Assembly (NCBI RefSeq): GCF_001591385.1
Contig: NZ_BCUU01000006.1
Span: 30,894 to 94,893 of the forward strand
Direction of reading: 5' to 3'
Length of the DNA stretch: 64,000 nucleotides
Source of the DNA: Variovorax soli NBRC 106424
GTDB lineage: Bacteria > Pseudomonadota > Gammaproteobacteria > Burkholderiales > Burkholderiaceae_C
This document shows positions 24,960 to 34,915 of this stretch, in pieces. The first letter of the stretch is position 1. Each line of letters opens with the position of its first letter. The notes under the pieces are model-generated. The model worked only from the letters and a program-made list of their open reading frames with translations. It had not been told where the DNA came from and did not search any database. The position numbers and the translations under genes were made by a program.

Positions 24960-25661
24960 TCATTGCACTGCCGATTCCACTTCTGTGATGGAAGTGTGCC
25001 GCACGTCGGCGCCCTTGACGATATAGATGATGAATTCGGCGATGTTCTTCGCGTGGTCGCCGATGCGCTCGATGGCCTTGGCCAGGAACAGCAGGTCCAG
25101 GCTGGCCGAGATGGTGCGCGGGTCTTCCATCATGTAGGTGACCAGCTTGCGCACGAAGCCGTCGAACTCGGCATCGATCAGGTCGTCGTCCTTCAGGATC
25201 GACACGGCGGCCGCCACGTCGAGCCGGGCAAAGGCATCCAGCGCCTTGCGCAGCAGGCCCGAGGCCAGATCGGCCGCCACGCGCAGCTCGGTGGAAGGCA
25301 GCGCGCGCGCCGCGCCGCTCTCGATGATCGACTTGACCATGCGCGCCATCTTGTTGGCCTCGTCGCCCACGCGCTCGAGGTTGGCGGTGGTCTTGGAGAT
25401 CGCGATGAGCAGGCGCAGGTCGCGCGCGGTGGGCTGGCGCCGGGCGATGATGGACGACAGCTCGCGGTCGATCTCGATCTCCAGCGCGTTCACCCGGTTC
25501 TCGGTCTCGATCACGCGGTCGGCCGCGTCGGAGTCGAACTGCGCCAGCGAATAGATGGCCTGATGGATCTGCGACTCGACCATGCCGCCGAGCTCCATCA
25601 CGCGCGAGGACACGCCGTTGAGCTCGCTGTCGAACTGGCTGGAAAGGTGCTTTTCAGTCAT
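24960..25661 (-). CDS. phoU: Phosphate transport regulator PhoU
   Basis: A 233-residue protein made of two three-helix bundles with the PhoU E(K)xxxD-type metal motifs (GDEANKMARMVK, GDHAKNIAEFII). It links PstSCAB status to PhoR and restrains kinase activity. The start is ATG 25661, preceded by a strong AAGGAGG; an in-frame TTG at 25679 lies upstream of that RBS and is not used. Confidence 0.97.
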   Translation of the reverse strand: MTEKHLSSQFDSELNGVSSRVMELGGMVESQIHQAIYSLAQFDSDAADRVIETENRVNALEIEIDRELSSIIARRQPTARDLRLLIAISKTTANLERVGDEANKMARMVKSIIESGAARALPSTELRVAADLASGLLRKALDAFARLDVAAAVSILKDDDLIDAEFDGFVRKLVTYMMEDPRTISASLDLLFLAKAIERIGDHAKNIAEFIIYIVKGADVRHTSITEVESAVQ

Positions 25662-25675
25662 TGGACCTCCTTGAT

Positions 25676-26458
25676 TCAACCGAAGCGACCGGTGATGTAG
25701 TCTTCAGTCTCTTTTCGCTTGGGCTTGAAGAACATCTGCTCGGTGGCGCCGAACTCGATCAGGTCGCCCAGGTACATGTAGGCGGTGTAGTCGCTACAGC
25801 GGGCCGCCTGCTGCATGTTGTGCGTGACGATGACCACGGTGTATTCGTTCTTCAGCTCGGCGATCAGTTCCTCGATCTTCGCGGTGGAGATCGGGTCCAG
25901 CGCCGAGCAGGGCTCGTCCAGCAGCAGCACTTCGGGCTTGATGGCGATGCCGCGCGCAATGCACAGGCGCTGCTGCTGGCCGCCCGAGAGGCCCGAGCCG
26001 CTTTGCTGCAGCTTGTCGCGCACTTCGGTCCACAGGGCCGCCTTCTTCAGCGCCCACTCCACACGGTCGTCCATCTCGGAGGCCGAGAGGTTCTCGAACA
26101 GCTTCACGCCGAAGGCGATGTTGTCGTAGATCGACATCGGGAACGGCGTGGGCTTCTGGAACACCATGCCGACCTTGGCGCGGATCAGCGCCACGTCCTG
26201 CTTGGAGGTGAGCAGGTCCTCGCCGTCCAGCGCGATCGTGCCCTCGGCACGCTGCTCCGGGTACAGCTCGAACATGCGGTTGAAGGTGCGCAGCAGCGTC
26301 GACTTGCCGCAGCCCGACGGGCCGATGAAGGCCGTGACCTTGTGCTCGGGAATTTCCAGGTTGATGTTCTTCAGCGCATGGAACTTGCCGTAGTAGAAGT
26401 TCAGGTCCTTGACCGAAATCTTGGCGCGCTCGGGCGCTTGCACTTGGGTGGCAGGCAT
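25676..26458 (-). CDS. pstB: Phosphate ABC transporter ATPase PstB
   Basis: A 260-residue ABC ATPase: Walker [10 protein letters not shown], signature LSGGQQQR, Walker [12 protein letters not shown], switch His in VTHNM. It powers phosphate import through PstA/PstC. It lies 15 bases after pstA and 14 bases before the phoU start. Confidence 0.98.
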   Translation of the reverse strand: MPATQVQAPERAKISVKDLNFYYGKFHALKNINLEIPEHKVTAFIGPSGCGKSTLLRTFNRMFELYPEQRAEGTIALDGEDLLTSKQDVALIRAKVGMVFQKPTPFPMSIYDNIAFGVKLFENLSASEMDDRVEWALKKAALWTEVRDKLQQSGSGLSGGQQQRLCIARGIAIKPEVLLLDEPCSALDPISTAKIEELIAELKNEYTVVIVTHNMQQAARCSDYTAYMYLGDLIEFGATEQMFFKPKRKETEDYITGRFG

Positions 26459-26473
26459 GGTCTTTTCTCTTTG

Positions 26474-27364
26474 TCAGTGTTTGGAGCGCGTCACCACGCG
26501 CGCCAGGATGTTCAGGGCCAGCACCGCGACCGTGATCAGGAACACGCCGGCCCAGGCCAGCTGCTGCCAGTTCTCGTACGGGCTCATGGCGAACTTGAAG
26601 ATGGTCACCGGCAGGCTCGCCATCGGCTGCGTCACGTCGGACGTCCAGAACTGGTTGTTCAGCGCGGTGAAGAGCAGCGGCGCGGTTTCGCCCGAGATGC
26701 GGGCCACGGCCAGCAGCACGCCGGTCACGACGCCGGCGCGGGCCGCGCGCAGCGTGATGCTGCTGATGACCTTCCACTTGGGCGTGCCCAGCGCATAGGC
26801 CGCTTCGCGCAGGCCCGGCGGAATCAGCTGCAGCATGTTCTCGGTGGTGCGGATCACCACCGGGATCACGATCAGCGCCAGCGCCACCGCGCCGGCAATG
26901 CCCGAGAAGCTCTTGAAGCGCGCCACGATCACCGCGTAGACGAACAGGCCGATCACGATGGACGGCGCCGACAGCAGGATGTCGTTGACGAAGCGCGTCA
27001 CCCGCGAGAGCCAGCCCTTGGGGTTGTACTCGGCCAGGTAGATGCCGGCCATCACGCCGATGGGCGTGCCCACGAAAGTGGCGATGGCCACCATCACCAG
27101 CGAGCCGAAGATGGCATTGAGGATGCCGCCCGCCTCGTTGGGCGGCGGCGTCATCTGCGTGAAGGTGGCGATGGCCAGGCCGCCCAGGCCCAGGCGCAGC
27201 GTTTCCCACAGGATCCAGATCAGCCAGAACACGCCGAAGGCCATGGCCGCCAGCGACAGGGTCAGGGCCACCTGGTTCACCCGCTTGCGGCTCGCAAAGC
27301 GCGCCGCGCGGACTTCGGCCAGTTGCTTCTGGGCCAGCAGGCGTTGTGCGGTGGACATCGTCAT
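26474..27364 (-). CDS. pstA: Phosphate ABC transporter permease PstA
   Basis: A 296-residue permease with six membrane helices and the EAA-type loop ([20 protein letters not shown]). The ATG at 27364 overlaps the pstC stop as ATGA; a second ATG two codons later is equally possible. The much longer open frame on this strand is a shadow of pstC. Confidence 0.97.
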   Translation of the reverse strand: MTMSTAQRLLAQKQLAEVRAARFASRKRVNQVALTLSLAAMAFGVFWLIWILWETLRLGLGGLAIATFTQMTPPPNEAGGILNAIFGSLVMVAIATFVGTPIGVMAGIYLAEYNPKGWLSRVTRFVNDILLSAPSIVIGLFVYAVIVARFKSFSGIAGAVALALIVIPVVIRTTENMLQLIPPGLREAAYALGTPKWKVISSITLRAARAGVVTGVLLAVARISGETAPLLFTALNNQFWTSDVTQPMASLPVTIFKFAMSPYENWQQLAWAGVFLITVAVLALNILARVVTRSKH

Positions 27365-28434
27365 GCCTTGGCCCCTTCGCTTTTCTGCATGCGCTGCAGC
27401 AGCAGCTTGGACAGCGACAGCACGACAAAGGTGATGAAGAACAGCACCAGGCCCAGGTACATCAGCGCCGCCTGGTGCAGGCCGGCGCCCGCTTCGGCGA
27501 ACTCGTTGGCCAGGGCCGAGGTAATGCTGTTGGCCGCCTCGAACACCGAGAGCGAGTTGAGCTGGTTCATGTTGCCGATCACGAAGGTGACGGCCATCGT
27601 TTCGCCCAGTGCGCGGCCCAGGCCCAGCATGATGCCGCCGATGACGCCGGCCTTGGTGTAGGGCAGCACCACCTTGCTGACCACCTCCCAGGTGGTGGAG
27701 CCCAGACCGTAGGCCGACTCCTTCAAGAGCGCGGGCGTCACCTCGAACACGTCGCGCATCACCGAGGCGATGAAGGGAATGATCATGATGGCCAGGATGA
27801 TCCCGGCCGAGAGAATGCCGATGCCCACCGGCGGGCCCGACACCAGCGCGCCCAGGTAGGGCACGCCCGCCAGCAGCTTCTGCAGGGGCTGCTGCACGTA
27901 GGTCGACAGGATCGGGCCGAACACCAGCAGGCCCCACATGCCGTACACGATGGACGGCACCGCGGCCAGCAGCTCGATGGCCGTGCCCAGCGGGCGCTTG
28001 AGCCAGGCGGGCGAGAGTTCGGTCAGGAACAGCGCAATGCCGAAGCTCACCGGCACCGCAATGACCAGCGCGATGGCCGAGGTGGCCAGCGTGCCGTAGA
28101 TCATCACCAGGCCGCCGAAGTCCTCCTGCACCGGGTCCCACACGCTGCGCGTGAGAAAGCCCAGGCCGTATTTCTCGATGGCGGGCCAGGCGCCCATGAC
28201 GAGCGAGACCAGGATGCCGATCAAAAGCGCCAGGGTCAGCAAGGCCGCCGACTTGGCCGCCAGGCCGAACAGGCGGTCCGCCAGCGGGCCGGACCGGGGC
28301 ACCTTGGCCGGCGGCGGTTCGGCTCTGGAAACACGAGCGCGCTCGGCCGCGAGATCGAGCGCACCCGCCGGTGCGGGGAATGTGGATGACACGTCGTGCT
28401 CCCTGGCCGGCGCGCCTTCAAGCGTGGTGCTCAT
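27361..28434 (-). CDS. pstC: Phosphate ABC transporter permease PstC
   Basis: A 357-residue permease with an N-terminal extension of about 55 hydrophilic residues, then six helices and the EAA-like loop ([21 protein letters not shown]). Forms the membrane channel with PstA. It starts 24 bases after pstS and is coupled to pstA. Confidence 0.97.
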   Translation of the reverse strand: MSTTLEGAPAREHDVSSTFPAPAGALDLAAERARVSRAEPPPAKVPRSGPLADRLFGLAAKSAALLTLALLIGILVSLVMGAWPAIEKYGLGFLTRSVWDPVQEDFGGLVMIYGTLATSAIALVIAVPVSFGIALFLTELSPAWLKRPLGTAIELLAAVPSIVYGMWGLLVFGPILSTYVQQPLQKLLAGVPYLGALVSGPPVGIGILSAGIILAIMIIPFIASVMRDVFEVTPALLKESAYGLGSTTWEVVSKVVLPYTKAGVIGGIMLGLGRALGETMAVTFVIGNMNQLNSLSVFEAANSITSALANEFAEAGAGLHQAALMYLGLVLFFITFVVLSLSKLLLQRMQKSEGAKA

Positions 28435-28458
28435 GAGCGGCCGGCCTGGTGGTTGGGC

Positions 28459-29496
28459 TTACTTGTACGAAACGGCCTTGCCGGCGGTGTCCTTCACCTC
28501 GAGCCATTCTTCGGTGATGGCGGTCTTCACCGAGGCGGGCATGGGCACGTAGTCCAGTTCGTCGGCCGTCTTGTCGCCGTTCTTGTAGGCCCAGTCGAAG
28601 AACTTGAGCACGCTGGCGGCCTGGGCCGGCTTGTCCTGCGCCTTCTGCATCAGGATGAAGGTGGCGCCGGTGATGGGCCACGAATCCTTGCCCGGCTGGT
28701 TGGTCAGCACCTGGTAGAAGGTCTTGCTCCACTCGGCACCGGCGGCTGCCGCCTTGAAGGCCGAGTCGTCGGGCGAGACGAAGTTGCCCGCGGCGTTCTG
28801 CATCTGGGCGTAGGTCATCTTGTTCTGCTTGACGTAGGCGTACTCGACGTAGCCGATGGAGTTGGGCAGGCGGTTCACGAAAGCGGCCACGCCTTCGTTG
28901 CCCTTGCCGCCCGCGCCGGTCGGCCAGTTCACGGCCGTGCCCTCGCCCACCTTGGTCTTCCACTCGGCATTGACCTTGGACAGGTAGTTGGTGAACAGGA
29001 AGCTGGTGCCCGAGCCGTCGGCGCGGCGAACCGGGGCAATGGCGGCGTCCGGCAGATTCAGCGAACCGTTCAGGGCCTTGATGGCCGGGTCGTTCCACTT
29101 GGTGATCTTGCCCAGGTAGATGTCGCCCAGCACGGCGCCGCTGAGCTTGAGCTCGCCGGCCTTGATACCCTGGATGTTGACCACCGGGATCACGCCACCG
29201 ATCACGGTCGGGAACTGCACCAGGCCCTTGGCCTTGAGGTCCTCGTCCTTCAGGGGCATGTCGGAGGCGCCGAAGTCCACCGTCTTGGCTTCGATCTGCT
29301 TGAGGCCGGCACCCGAGCCGACCGACTGGTAGTTGATCTTCACGCCGGTGGCCTTGTTGTAGTCGGCCGCCCACTTGGCGTACAGCGGCGCCGGGAAGCT
29401 GGCGCCGGCGCCAGTCACGTCCTGGGCGAAGACAGGCATCTGGGCAAAAGCCACGGCGAACAGGCCAGTGGCGGCGAAGGCGGAGATCTTTTTCAT
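28459..29496 (-). CDS. pstS: Periplasmic phosphate-binding protein PstS
   Basis: A 345-residue secreted binding protein. Signal peptide [19 protein letters not shown] to about residue 24, then [16 protein letters not shown], and Pi-binding segments [20 protein letters not shown] and [18 protein letters not shown] 29496 is preceded by AAGGAAG; an earlier in-frame start at 29574 would bury the signal peptide. First gene of the pst operon, controlled by the Pho box at 29567-29584. Confidence 0.98.
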   Translation of the reverse strand: MKKISAFAATGLFAVAFAQMPVFAQDVTGAGASFPAPLYAKWAADYNKATGVKINYQSVGSGAGLKQIEAKTVDFGASDMPLKDEDLKAKGLVQFPTVIGGVIPVVNIQGIKAGELKLSGAVLGDIYLGKITKWNDPAIKALNGSLNLPDAAIAPVRRADGSGTSFLFTNYLSKVNAEWKTKVGEGTAVNWPTGAGGKGNEGVAAFVNRLPNSIGYVEYAYVKQNKMTYAQMQNAAGNFVSPDDSAFKAAAAGAEWSKTFYQVLTNQPGKDSWPITGATFILMQKAQDKPAQAASVLKFFDWAYKNGDKTADELDYVPMPASVKTAITEEWLEVKDTAGKAVSYK

Positions 29497-29566
29497 GAAA
29501 GGCTTCCTTGTAGGGAGGTAAGTCGAACCCTCTTTCCGAGGGTTGGACCGGACTCTAGGAAGCTTG

Positions 29567-29584
29567 TGTGACACTCATATGACA
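29567..29584 (-). promoter_or_regulatory. Pho box of pstS
   Basis: On the reverse strand TGTCATA-TGAG-TGTCACA: two PhoB heptamers with 11-bp spacing, about 70 bases before the pstS start. Confidence 0.85.
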
Positions 29585-29612
29585 CCCCCTGCCAGAGGGG
29601 AAATCGTGTGGC

Positions 29613-29652
29613 CGTCACGTCTGGTTTCATGACGTGTCACGCAGCCGTCACA
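29613..29652 (+). promoter_or_regulatory. Tandem Pho boxes facing ppx
   Basis: Four heptamers at exact 11-bp steps: CGTCACG (29613), GTTTCAT (29624), TGTCACG (29635), CGTCACA (29646). They are oriented toward ppx, with a TACCAT -10-like hexamer at 29673. This implies that polyphosphate turnover is part of the Pho regulon here. Confidence 0.65.
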
Positions 29653-29727
29653 AGGCGGCCAGGACCCAGCGGCTACCATCGGATCCCGCTTTTTCTTCTT
29701 CCTCGAACGTCCCGGCGCTCACACCCC

Positions 29728-31245
29728 ATGCAAAACGGCACCCGCCTGGCTGCGGTCGATCTCGGCTCCAACAGCTTCCGCCTCGAAATCGGCCAGGTCG
29801 ACCACGGCCAGATCCACCGCACCGAATACCTCAAGGAAACGGTGCGCCAGGGCAACGGCCTGGACAGCGCCCGCAACCTCACCCCCGAGGCCATGCAGCG
29901 CGGATGGGACGCCCTGGCCCGCTTCGGCGAGCGCCTGTCCGGTTTCAAGGGCTCGCAGGTGCGCGCTGTCGCCACCCAGACACTGCGCGAGGCCCGCAAC
30001 CGCGACGAATTCCTGCTGCGGGCCCGCACCGTGCTGGGTTTCGGCATCGACGTGATCTCCGGCCACGAAGAGGCGCGGCTGATCTACCAGGGCGTGTCGC
30101 ACATGCTGCCGCACACCGACGAGTCCGACCGCGAGCGCCGGCTGGTGATCGACATCGGCGGGCGCTCCACCGAAATGATCCTGGGCCGCGCCCTGGAGGC
30201 CGACACCATGGAGTCGTACCGGGTGGGCAGCGTGGCCTGGTCGATGAAGCACTTCGAGGGCGGCCAGTTCACGCACCAGGCCTTCCGCGCCGCCGAAATC
30301 GCGGCCAAGGCGGTGCTGGACGACGCCCTCACCCGCTACGCGCGCCACAGCTGGGACGTGGCCTACGGCGCCTCCGGCACCATCGGCGCGGTGGGCGACA
30401 TGCTGGAGCTGGCGGGCGGCGCGCCCGGCCTGGTCACCCGCGAGGGCCTGGACTGGCTGGTCGAGAAGCTGGTGAAGGCCGGCAGCACCGACAAGATCAA
30501 GCTCGACGGCCTGCGCGAAGACCGCAAGCCCGTCATCGGCGGCGGCCTCGCGGTGCTGCGCGCCGTGTTCGACCTGCTGGACATCCACGAGATGCGCATC
30601 GCCCAGGGTGCGCTGCGCCACGGCGTGCTGTACGAGCTGCTGCAGCGCGACAACACCGTGGCCGACATGCGCTCGGCCACCGTGGTGCGGCTGTCGGCCC
30701 GCTTCAATGCCGATGCGGCCCAGGCGGCGCGCGTGGCCGAATGCGCATCGGAGCTGTTCGTGCAGATGGTGCCCGCCGCACGCGGCGGCAACACCACCAC
30801 CCGCGAAGGCCGTGCCCTGCGCAAGCTGGGCTGGGCCGCACAGCTGCACGAGGTGGGCACGCAGATCTCGCACAGCGAATACCACAAGCACGGCGCCTAC
30901 ATCCTGGACAACGCCGATGCGCCAGGCTTCGACGTGGAGGAAATGCACATCCTCAGCCAGCTGGTGCTGGGCCACCACGGCAAGCTGCGCAAGGTGGAGG
31001 CCGCGCTGGCCGAGCCCGTGTTCGCCACCCAGCTGCTGGCCCTGCGCCTGGCCGTGCTGCTGTGCCACGCCCGGCGCGACCCCGACACGCAGCCGCTGCG
31101 CGTTGCCATCGCCGGGCCGCGCGAGTTCAGCGTGAATTGCAAGCCGAGCTGGGCCGAGCTGTACCCGCAGTCGGCGCACCTGCTGCGCGAGGAGGTTCTC
31201 GCGTGGCAGAAGGCGGGGTGGCGGGTAAGGCTGTCGGGGTGCTAG
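29728..31245 (+). CDS. ppx: Exopolyphosphatase (Ppx/GppA family)
   Basis: A 505-residue phosphatase of the actin-like ATPase fold: phosphate loops DLGSNSFRLE at the N-terminus and DIGGRSTEM near residue 150, YGASGTIGA, and a C-terminal HD-like domain (LHEVGTQISHSEYHKH, ILSQLVLGHHGK). It removes terminal phosphates from polyphosphate or pppGpp. The ATG at 29728 gives normal family length; an in-frame start at 29608 would overlap the Pho boxes. Converges with sixA, overlapping by four bases. Confidence 0.96.
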   Translation: MQNGTRLAAVDLGSNSFRLEIGQVDHGQIHRTEYLKETVRQGNGLDSARNLTPEAMQRGWDALARFGERLSGFKGSQVRAVATQTLREARNRDEFLLRARTVLGFGIDVISGHEEARLIYQGVSHMLPHTDESDRERRLVIDIGGRSTEMILGRALEADTMESYRVGSVAWSMKHFEGGQFTHQAFRAAEIAAKAVLDDALTRYARHSWDVAYGASGTIGAVGDMLELAGGAPGLVTREGLDWLVEKLVKAGSTDKIKLDGLREDRKPVIGGGLAVLRAVFDLLDIHEMRIAQGALRHGVLYELLQRDNTVADMRSATVVRLSARFNADAAQAARVAECASELFVQMVPAARGGNTTTREGRALRKLGWAAQLHEVGTQISHSEYHKHGAYILDNADAPGFDVEEMHILSQLVLGHHGKLRKVEAALAEPVFATQLLALRLAVLLCHARRDPDTQPLRVAIAGPREFSVNCKPSWAELYPQSAHLLREEVLAWQKAGWRVRLSGC

Positions 31246-31703
31246 ACCATCTCAGGCGACTGCACCGTCACCACGACGGTCTGCGTGTCGCCGTCACGCT
31301 CGCGGGTGCGGATCCACCACACCGCGCCCTTGCGCACCACGCAGCTGTCCTGCTGCATGCCCAGCAGCAGCGAGATCGACTGGCCCAGCGATGGCTGGTG
31401 CCCCACCAGCAGCACCACCGACTTGCCCTGCGGCCAGCCGGCCGCCGACAGCAGCGCGTCGGGCGTGGTGTCGGGCGCCAGCTCGGGGCGCATCTTGTAC
31501 TTGCGGCCCAGCGCCAGCACCGTCTGCTCGCAGCGCCGCGCCGGGCTGCAGATGATGCGTGTGCCCTCGGGCAGCTGGCGGTCCAGCCAGTTGGCCATGC
31601 GCTTGGCCTGCTTCTCGCCGCGCGGGGTGAGCGAGCGGGCCATGTCGTCGCAGCCTTCGGTCCAGTCCTCGGCCTCGGCGTGGCGCCAGAAAATCAGGTC
31701 CAT
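31242..31703 (-). CDS. sixA: Phosphohistidine phosphatase SixA
   Basis: A 153-residue histidine phosphatase with the family RHG-type motif as WRHAEAED (Arg7, His8), SPARRCEQT and a second active-site His in LVGHQPSL. SixA removes phosphate from phospho-His proteins. It follows ppk by 16 bases on the same strand and is probably co-transcribed with it. Confidence 0.93.
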   Translation of the reverse strand: MDLIFWRHAEAEDWTEGCDDMARSLTPRGEKQAKRMANWLDRQLPEGTRIICSPARRCEQTVLALGRKYKMRPELAPDTTPDALLSAAGWPQGKSVVLLVGHQPSLGQSISLLLGMQQDSCVVRKGAVWWIRTRERDGDTQTVVVTVQSPEMV

Positions 31704-31719
31704 GGCTTCTTGTCTACTT

Positions 31720-33864
31720 TCAGTCTCTGGAAGCCACGCGGCGCAGGCCGCGTGACGCGTAGCGGCCCATCAGCGCCGTCTGGGCGCCGTGGGCTTCGAT
31801 GGTTCTCGACGGTCCTTCGTTGTCGGCATGCGTGTCGCGCAGCACCCGCTGGTAGCGGCCGTCGGCCTCCAGCTCCCAGGCGTCGCGCCCGTCGTGCAGG
31901 TAGGCCACCAGGCATTCGTCGATCAGCCGCTGGCGCAGGATCGGGTCCGTCACCGGCCAGGCCACCTCCACCCGCCGCAGCATGTTGCGGTTCATCCAGT
32001 CGGCACTCGACAGGTAGAGCGTCTCGTCCTCGCCGTTTCGGAAATAGAACACGCGCGAGTGCTCCAGAAAGCGCCCGATGACCGAGCGCACCCGGATGTT
32101 GTCGGTGTGCCCCGGCACCTGCGCCGACAGGGTGCAGGCACCGCGCACGATCAGGTCGATGCGCACGCCCTTCTGCCCCGCGCGGATCAGCGCCGCGATG
32201 AGCTGCTCGTCGGTCAGCGCGTTCATCTTGGCGACGATGCGGGTCGACGCGCCGCCGGCCGCGGCCGCGCCGAGCGCATCGATCTGCGCGATCAGGTTGC
32301 GATGCAGGTCGAAGGGTGCCACCCACATGCGGTTGAGCTTGGGCAGCTTCACCTGGCTGGCCAGGTGCACGAACACCGCCTCCATGTCGGCCGTGAGCAG
32401 CGGGTCGGCCGTGAGGTGGCTGATGTCGGTGTACAGGCGCGCCGTCTTCGGGTTGTAGTTGCCGGTAGAGAGGTGGCCGTAGCGCACCAGGCGCTTGCCC
32501 TCGCGCCGCGTCACCAGCAGCATTTTGGCGTGCGTCTTCAGCCCCACCACGCCGTAGAGCACCTGGGCGCCGATGGACTCGAGCATCTCGGCCCAGTTGA
32601 TGTTGGCCTCTTCGTCGAAGCGGGCCTTGAGCTCCACCACCGCCGTCACTTCCTTGCCACGGCGCACGGCTTCGCGCAGCAGCTCCATCAGCTCGGAATC
32701 GGTGCCGGTGCGGTAGATGGTCTGCTTGATGGCCAGCACCTGCGGGTCGTGCACCGCCTCGCGCAGGAAGGCCAGCACGCCGTCGAAGCTCTCGAAGGGC
32801 TGGTGGATGAGCACGTCGCCGCGCTGCAGCCGCTCGAAGAAGGACTGGCCCGTGGACAGCGTGATCGGGTAGGACGGCTGGTAGGGCGGAAAGAACAGCT
32901 TGGGCTCGCTCAGCAGGTCCACCATCTGCGTCAGGCGCGCCAGGTTCACCGGCCCGTGCACGCGGTACAGCGCCTGCGGCGGCAGGTTGAACTGGGCGAG
33001 CAGGAAGCTCGACAGGCTCTCCGCGCAGCTGGCCGACACCTCCAGCCGCACGGCCTGGCCGTAGTGGCGGTGCTCCAGCCCCTGGCGCAGCGCGGTGCGC
33101 AGGTTCTTCACGTCTTCCTCGTCGACCGCCAGGTCGGAGTGGCGCGTGACGCGGAACTGCGAGAACTCGCCCACCTCGCGCCCCGGGAACATGCTCTGCA
33201 GGTGCGCCCGCACGATGGACGAGAGCGCCACGAACAGCGTCTTGCCGCCCGACACCTTGGCCGGCAGCCGCACGATGCGCGGCACCACCCGCGGCAGCTT
33301 GACGATGGCGATGGGGTTGTCGCGCCCGAAGGCATCCACCCCGCCCAGTCGCACGATGAAGTTGAGCGACTTGTTGGCCACCGCCGGGAAGGGGTGGGCC
33401 GGGTCCAGCCCCACCGGGATCAGCAGCGGGCGCACCTCGCGCTCGAAATAGTCGTGCACCCATTTGCGCTGGGCCGGGTTGCGCTCGCCGTGCGAAATGA
33501 TCTGGATGCCTTCGGCGGCGAAGGCCGGCATCAGCGCATTGTTGTAAAGCGCGTACTGCCGCCCCACCAGGTCATGGACGGCGGCGGCCAGCCTCTCGAA
33601 GGATTCGACGCTGTAGTTGCCCTTCTGGTCGCCCGCGCCGAAGGCAATCAGATGGGGCGCGGCCCGCACCTCGAAGAACTCGTCGAGGTTGGACGACACG
33701 ATGCACAGGTAGCGCAGGCGTTCGGCCAGCGGCACGTCGGGCCGCTGCGCCCAGTCGAGCACTCGCTCGTTGAACGCAAGGATGCTGTGGTCCCGGTCGA
33801 GGAGCACGGAAACGGGCTCGGCCGCGGTGGCCGGCCCGATCGAGGAGTCGGTGGGGATGAGCAT
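31720..33864 (-). CDS. ppk: Polyphosphate kinase 1
   Basis: A 714-residue enzyme that polymerises the gamma-phosphate of ATP into polyphosphate at the membrane. N-terminal domain with SSNLDEFFEVR, then the phospholipase-D-like catalytic domains with KTHAKMLLV, HLSTGNYNPKTARLYTD and a C-terminal SSADWMNRNM motif. In-frame ATGs also exist at 33906 and 33912. I took 33864 because the Pho box at 33931-33948 would put transcription near or downstream of the earlier ones, though 33912 has the better RBS spacing (GGGA). The start is therefore uncertain. Confidence 0.96.
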   Translation of the reverse strand: MLIPTDSSIGPATAAEPVSVLLDRDHSILAFNERVLDWAQRPDVPLAERLRYLCIVSSNLDEFFEVRAAPHLIAFGAGDQKGNYSVESFERLAAAVHDLVGRQYALYNNALMPAFAAEGIQIISHGERNPAQRKWVHDYFEREVRPLLIPVGLDPAHPFPAVANKSLNFIVRLGGVDAFGRDNPIAIVKLPRVVPRIVRLPAKVSGGKTLFVALSSIVRAHLQSMFPGREVGEFSQFRVTRHSDLAVDEEDVKNLRTALRQGLEHRHYGQAVRLEVSASCAESLSSFLLAQFNLPPQALYRVHGPVNLARLTQMVDLLSEPKLFFPPYQPSYPITLSTGQSFFERLQRGDVLIHQPFESFDGVLAFLREAVHDPQVLAIKQTIYRTGTDSELMELLREAVRRGKEVTAVVELKARFDEEANINWAEMLESIGAQVLYGVVGLKTHAKMLLVTRREGKRLVRYGHLSTGNYNPKTARLYTDISHLTADPLLTADMEAVFVHLASQVKLPKLNRMWVAPFDLHRNLIAQIDALGAAAAGGASTRIVAKMNALTDEQLIAALIRAGQKGVRIDLIVRGACTLSAQVPGHTDNIRVRSVIGRFLEHSRVFYFRNGEDETLYLSSADWMNRNMLRRVEVAWPVTDPILRQRLIDECLVAYLHDGRDAWELEADGRYQRVLRDTHADNEGPSRTIEAHGAQTALMGRYASRGLRRVASRD

Positions 33865-33930
33865 GGATTCTTGGACTTGAAGCCTCTCCTGGGCTCCAGG
33901 CAGCATGGACATGACAGTTTCCCGGCTCAA

Positions 33931-33948
33931 TATGACAGTTCCGTGACT
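33931..33948 (-). promoter_or_regulatory. Pho box of ppk
   Basis: On the reverse strand AGTCACG-GAAC-TGTCATA, two heptamers at 11-bp spacing, just upstream of ppk. A further TGTCAT lies 21 bases downstream. Confidence 0.6.
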
Positions 33949-33968
33949 ATCGCGTGTCCATTGTGACG

Positions 33969-34775
33969 CTAACCCAGGAAGTGCCGCCGATAGCGCGAAG
34001 GCAGGTCTTCCAGGCGCATCAGCATGGGCAGGTCGGCCGTGTTGAAGTCCGGGTCCCAGGCCGGCGCGCCCAGCACCTTGGCCCCCAGGCGCAGGTAGCC
34101 GCGGATGAGCGCCGGCGGCTCGACCGCCAGGCTGCCGTCCAGCCGCTCCACCGGCAGCGGCAGGCGCGGCTGCACCTGGTAGCGGATCGGCGCCAGGTGC
34201 GTTGCCGACAATTGGCGCCAGATGCTGGCGGCCGCGTCGCCGCTGGTCACGCCCTGGTGCCACATGGGAATGCTGGCGCAGCCGATCATGGTGTCCAGCC
34301 GGTTGCGGTGCATGAAGCCCGCCAGCGCGCCCCACAGCGCCAGGATGACACCCCCGTGACGATGCCCCGGATGCACGCAGCTGCGGCCCAGTTCGACCAT
34401 GCGCTCGCGCAAATCGCGCAGGCGGGTCAGGTCGAACTCCGTATCGCTGTAGGTGCTGCCCACGCGGCGTGCCTGGGCCGGCGTGAGCACCCGGTAGGTG
34501 CCGATGACTTCACGCGTGGCTTCGTCGCGCACCAGCAGGTGCTCGCAGAAGTCGTCGAACAGGTCGATGTCGTGGCCGGCCACGGGCGTGGAAAGGCGTG
34601 CACCCATTTCGCCGGCAAAGACCTCGTAGCGCAGTCGCTGGGCGGCGCGGACCTCGTCCTGGTGGCGCGCCCAGCCGACCTGGATGCCGGCGGCATCCAC
34701 CGCGGGCCGCGCCGGTGAAGGGCCGCGCAGGGCCGGGGTCGACAAAGGCAGTGTCGGTGTGGGCAGGTCTCTCAT
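33969..34775 (-). CDS. OlsB-like GNAT acyltransferase (ornithine lipid or hemolysin-type)
   Basis: A 268-residue acyltransferase of the GNAT type-5 family: RAAQRLRYEVFAGEMGAR, DDFCEHLLVRDEATREVIGTYRVL, ELGRSCVHPGHRHGGVILALWGAL, GCASIPM. OlsB proteins add 3-hydroxyacyl groups to ornithine, making phosphorus-free membrane lipids used in phosphate starvation, which would suit its position beside ppk. Assignment to OlsB rather than another member is inference. ATG 34775 is preferred to an upstream GTG-type start at 34895. Confidence 0.8.
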   Translation of the reverse strand: MRDLPTPTLPLSTPALRGPSPARPAVDAAGIQVGWARHQDEVRAAQRLRYEVFAGEMGARLSTPVAGHDIDLFDDFCEHLLVRDEATREVIGTYRVLTPAQARRVGSTYSDTEFDLTRLRDLRERMVELGRSCVHPGHRHGGVILALWGALAGFMHRNRLDTMIGCASIPMWHQGVTSGDAAASIWRQLSATHLAPIRYQVQPRLPLPVERLDGSLAVEPPALIRGYLRLGAKVLGAPAWDPDFNTADLPMLMRLEDLPSRYRRHFLG

Positions 34776-34915
34776 GTTGAGGCCGCAGTCTCGGGGCGCG
34801 AGATGTACCCCGCATGTCAGTGGCGTGGCATTTGCATGACGCGCACGGCCGGCCCGGCTTGGGCGTTTAATGCGCACTTCCCTTCCCGTCCGCATTCCTA
34901 TTTGCTGGAGAGCCC

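Noticed and set aside
34776..34915. TGGCATTTGCA as a sigma-54 promoter between the acyltransferase and cNMP-flavoprotein genes
   Set aside because: The GG-to-GC spacing is several bases too short.
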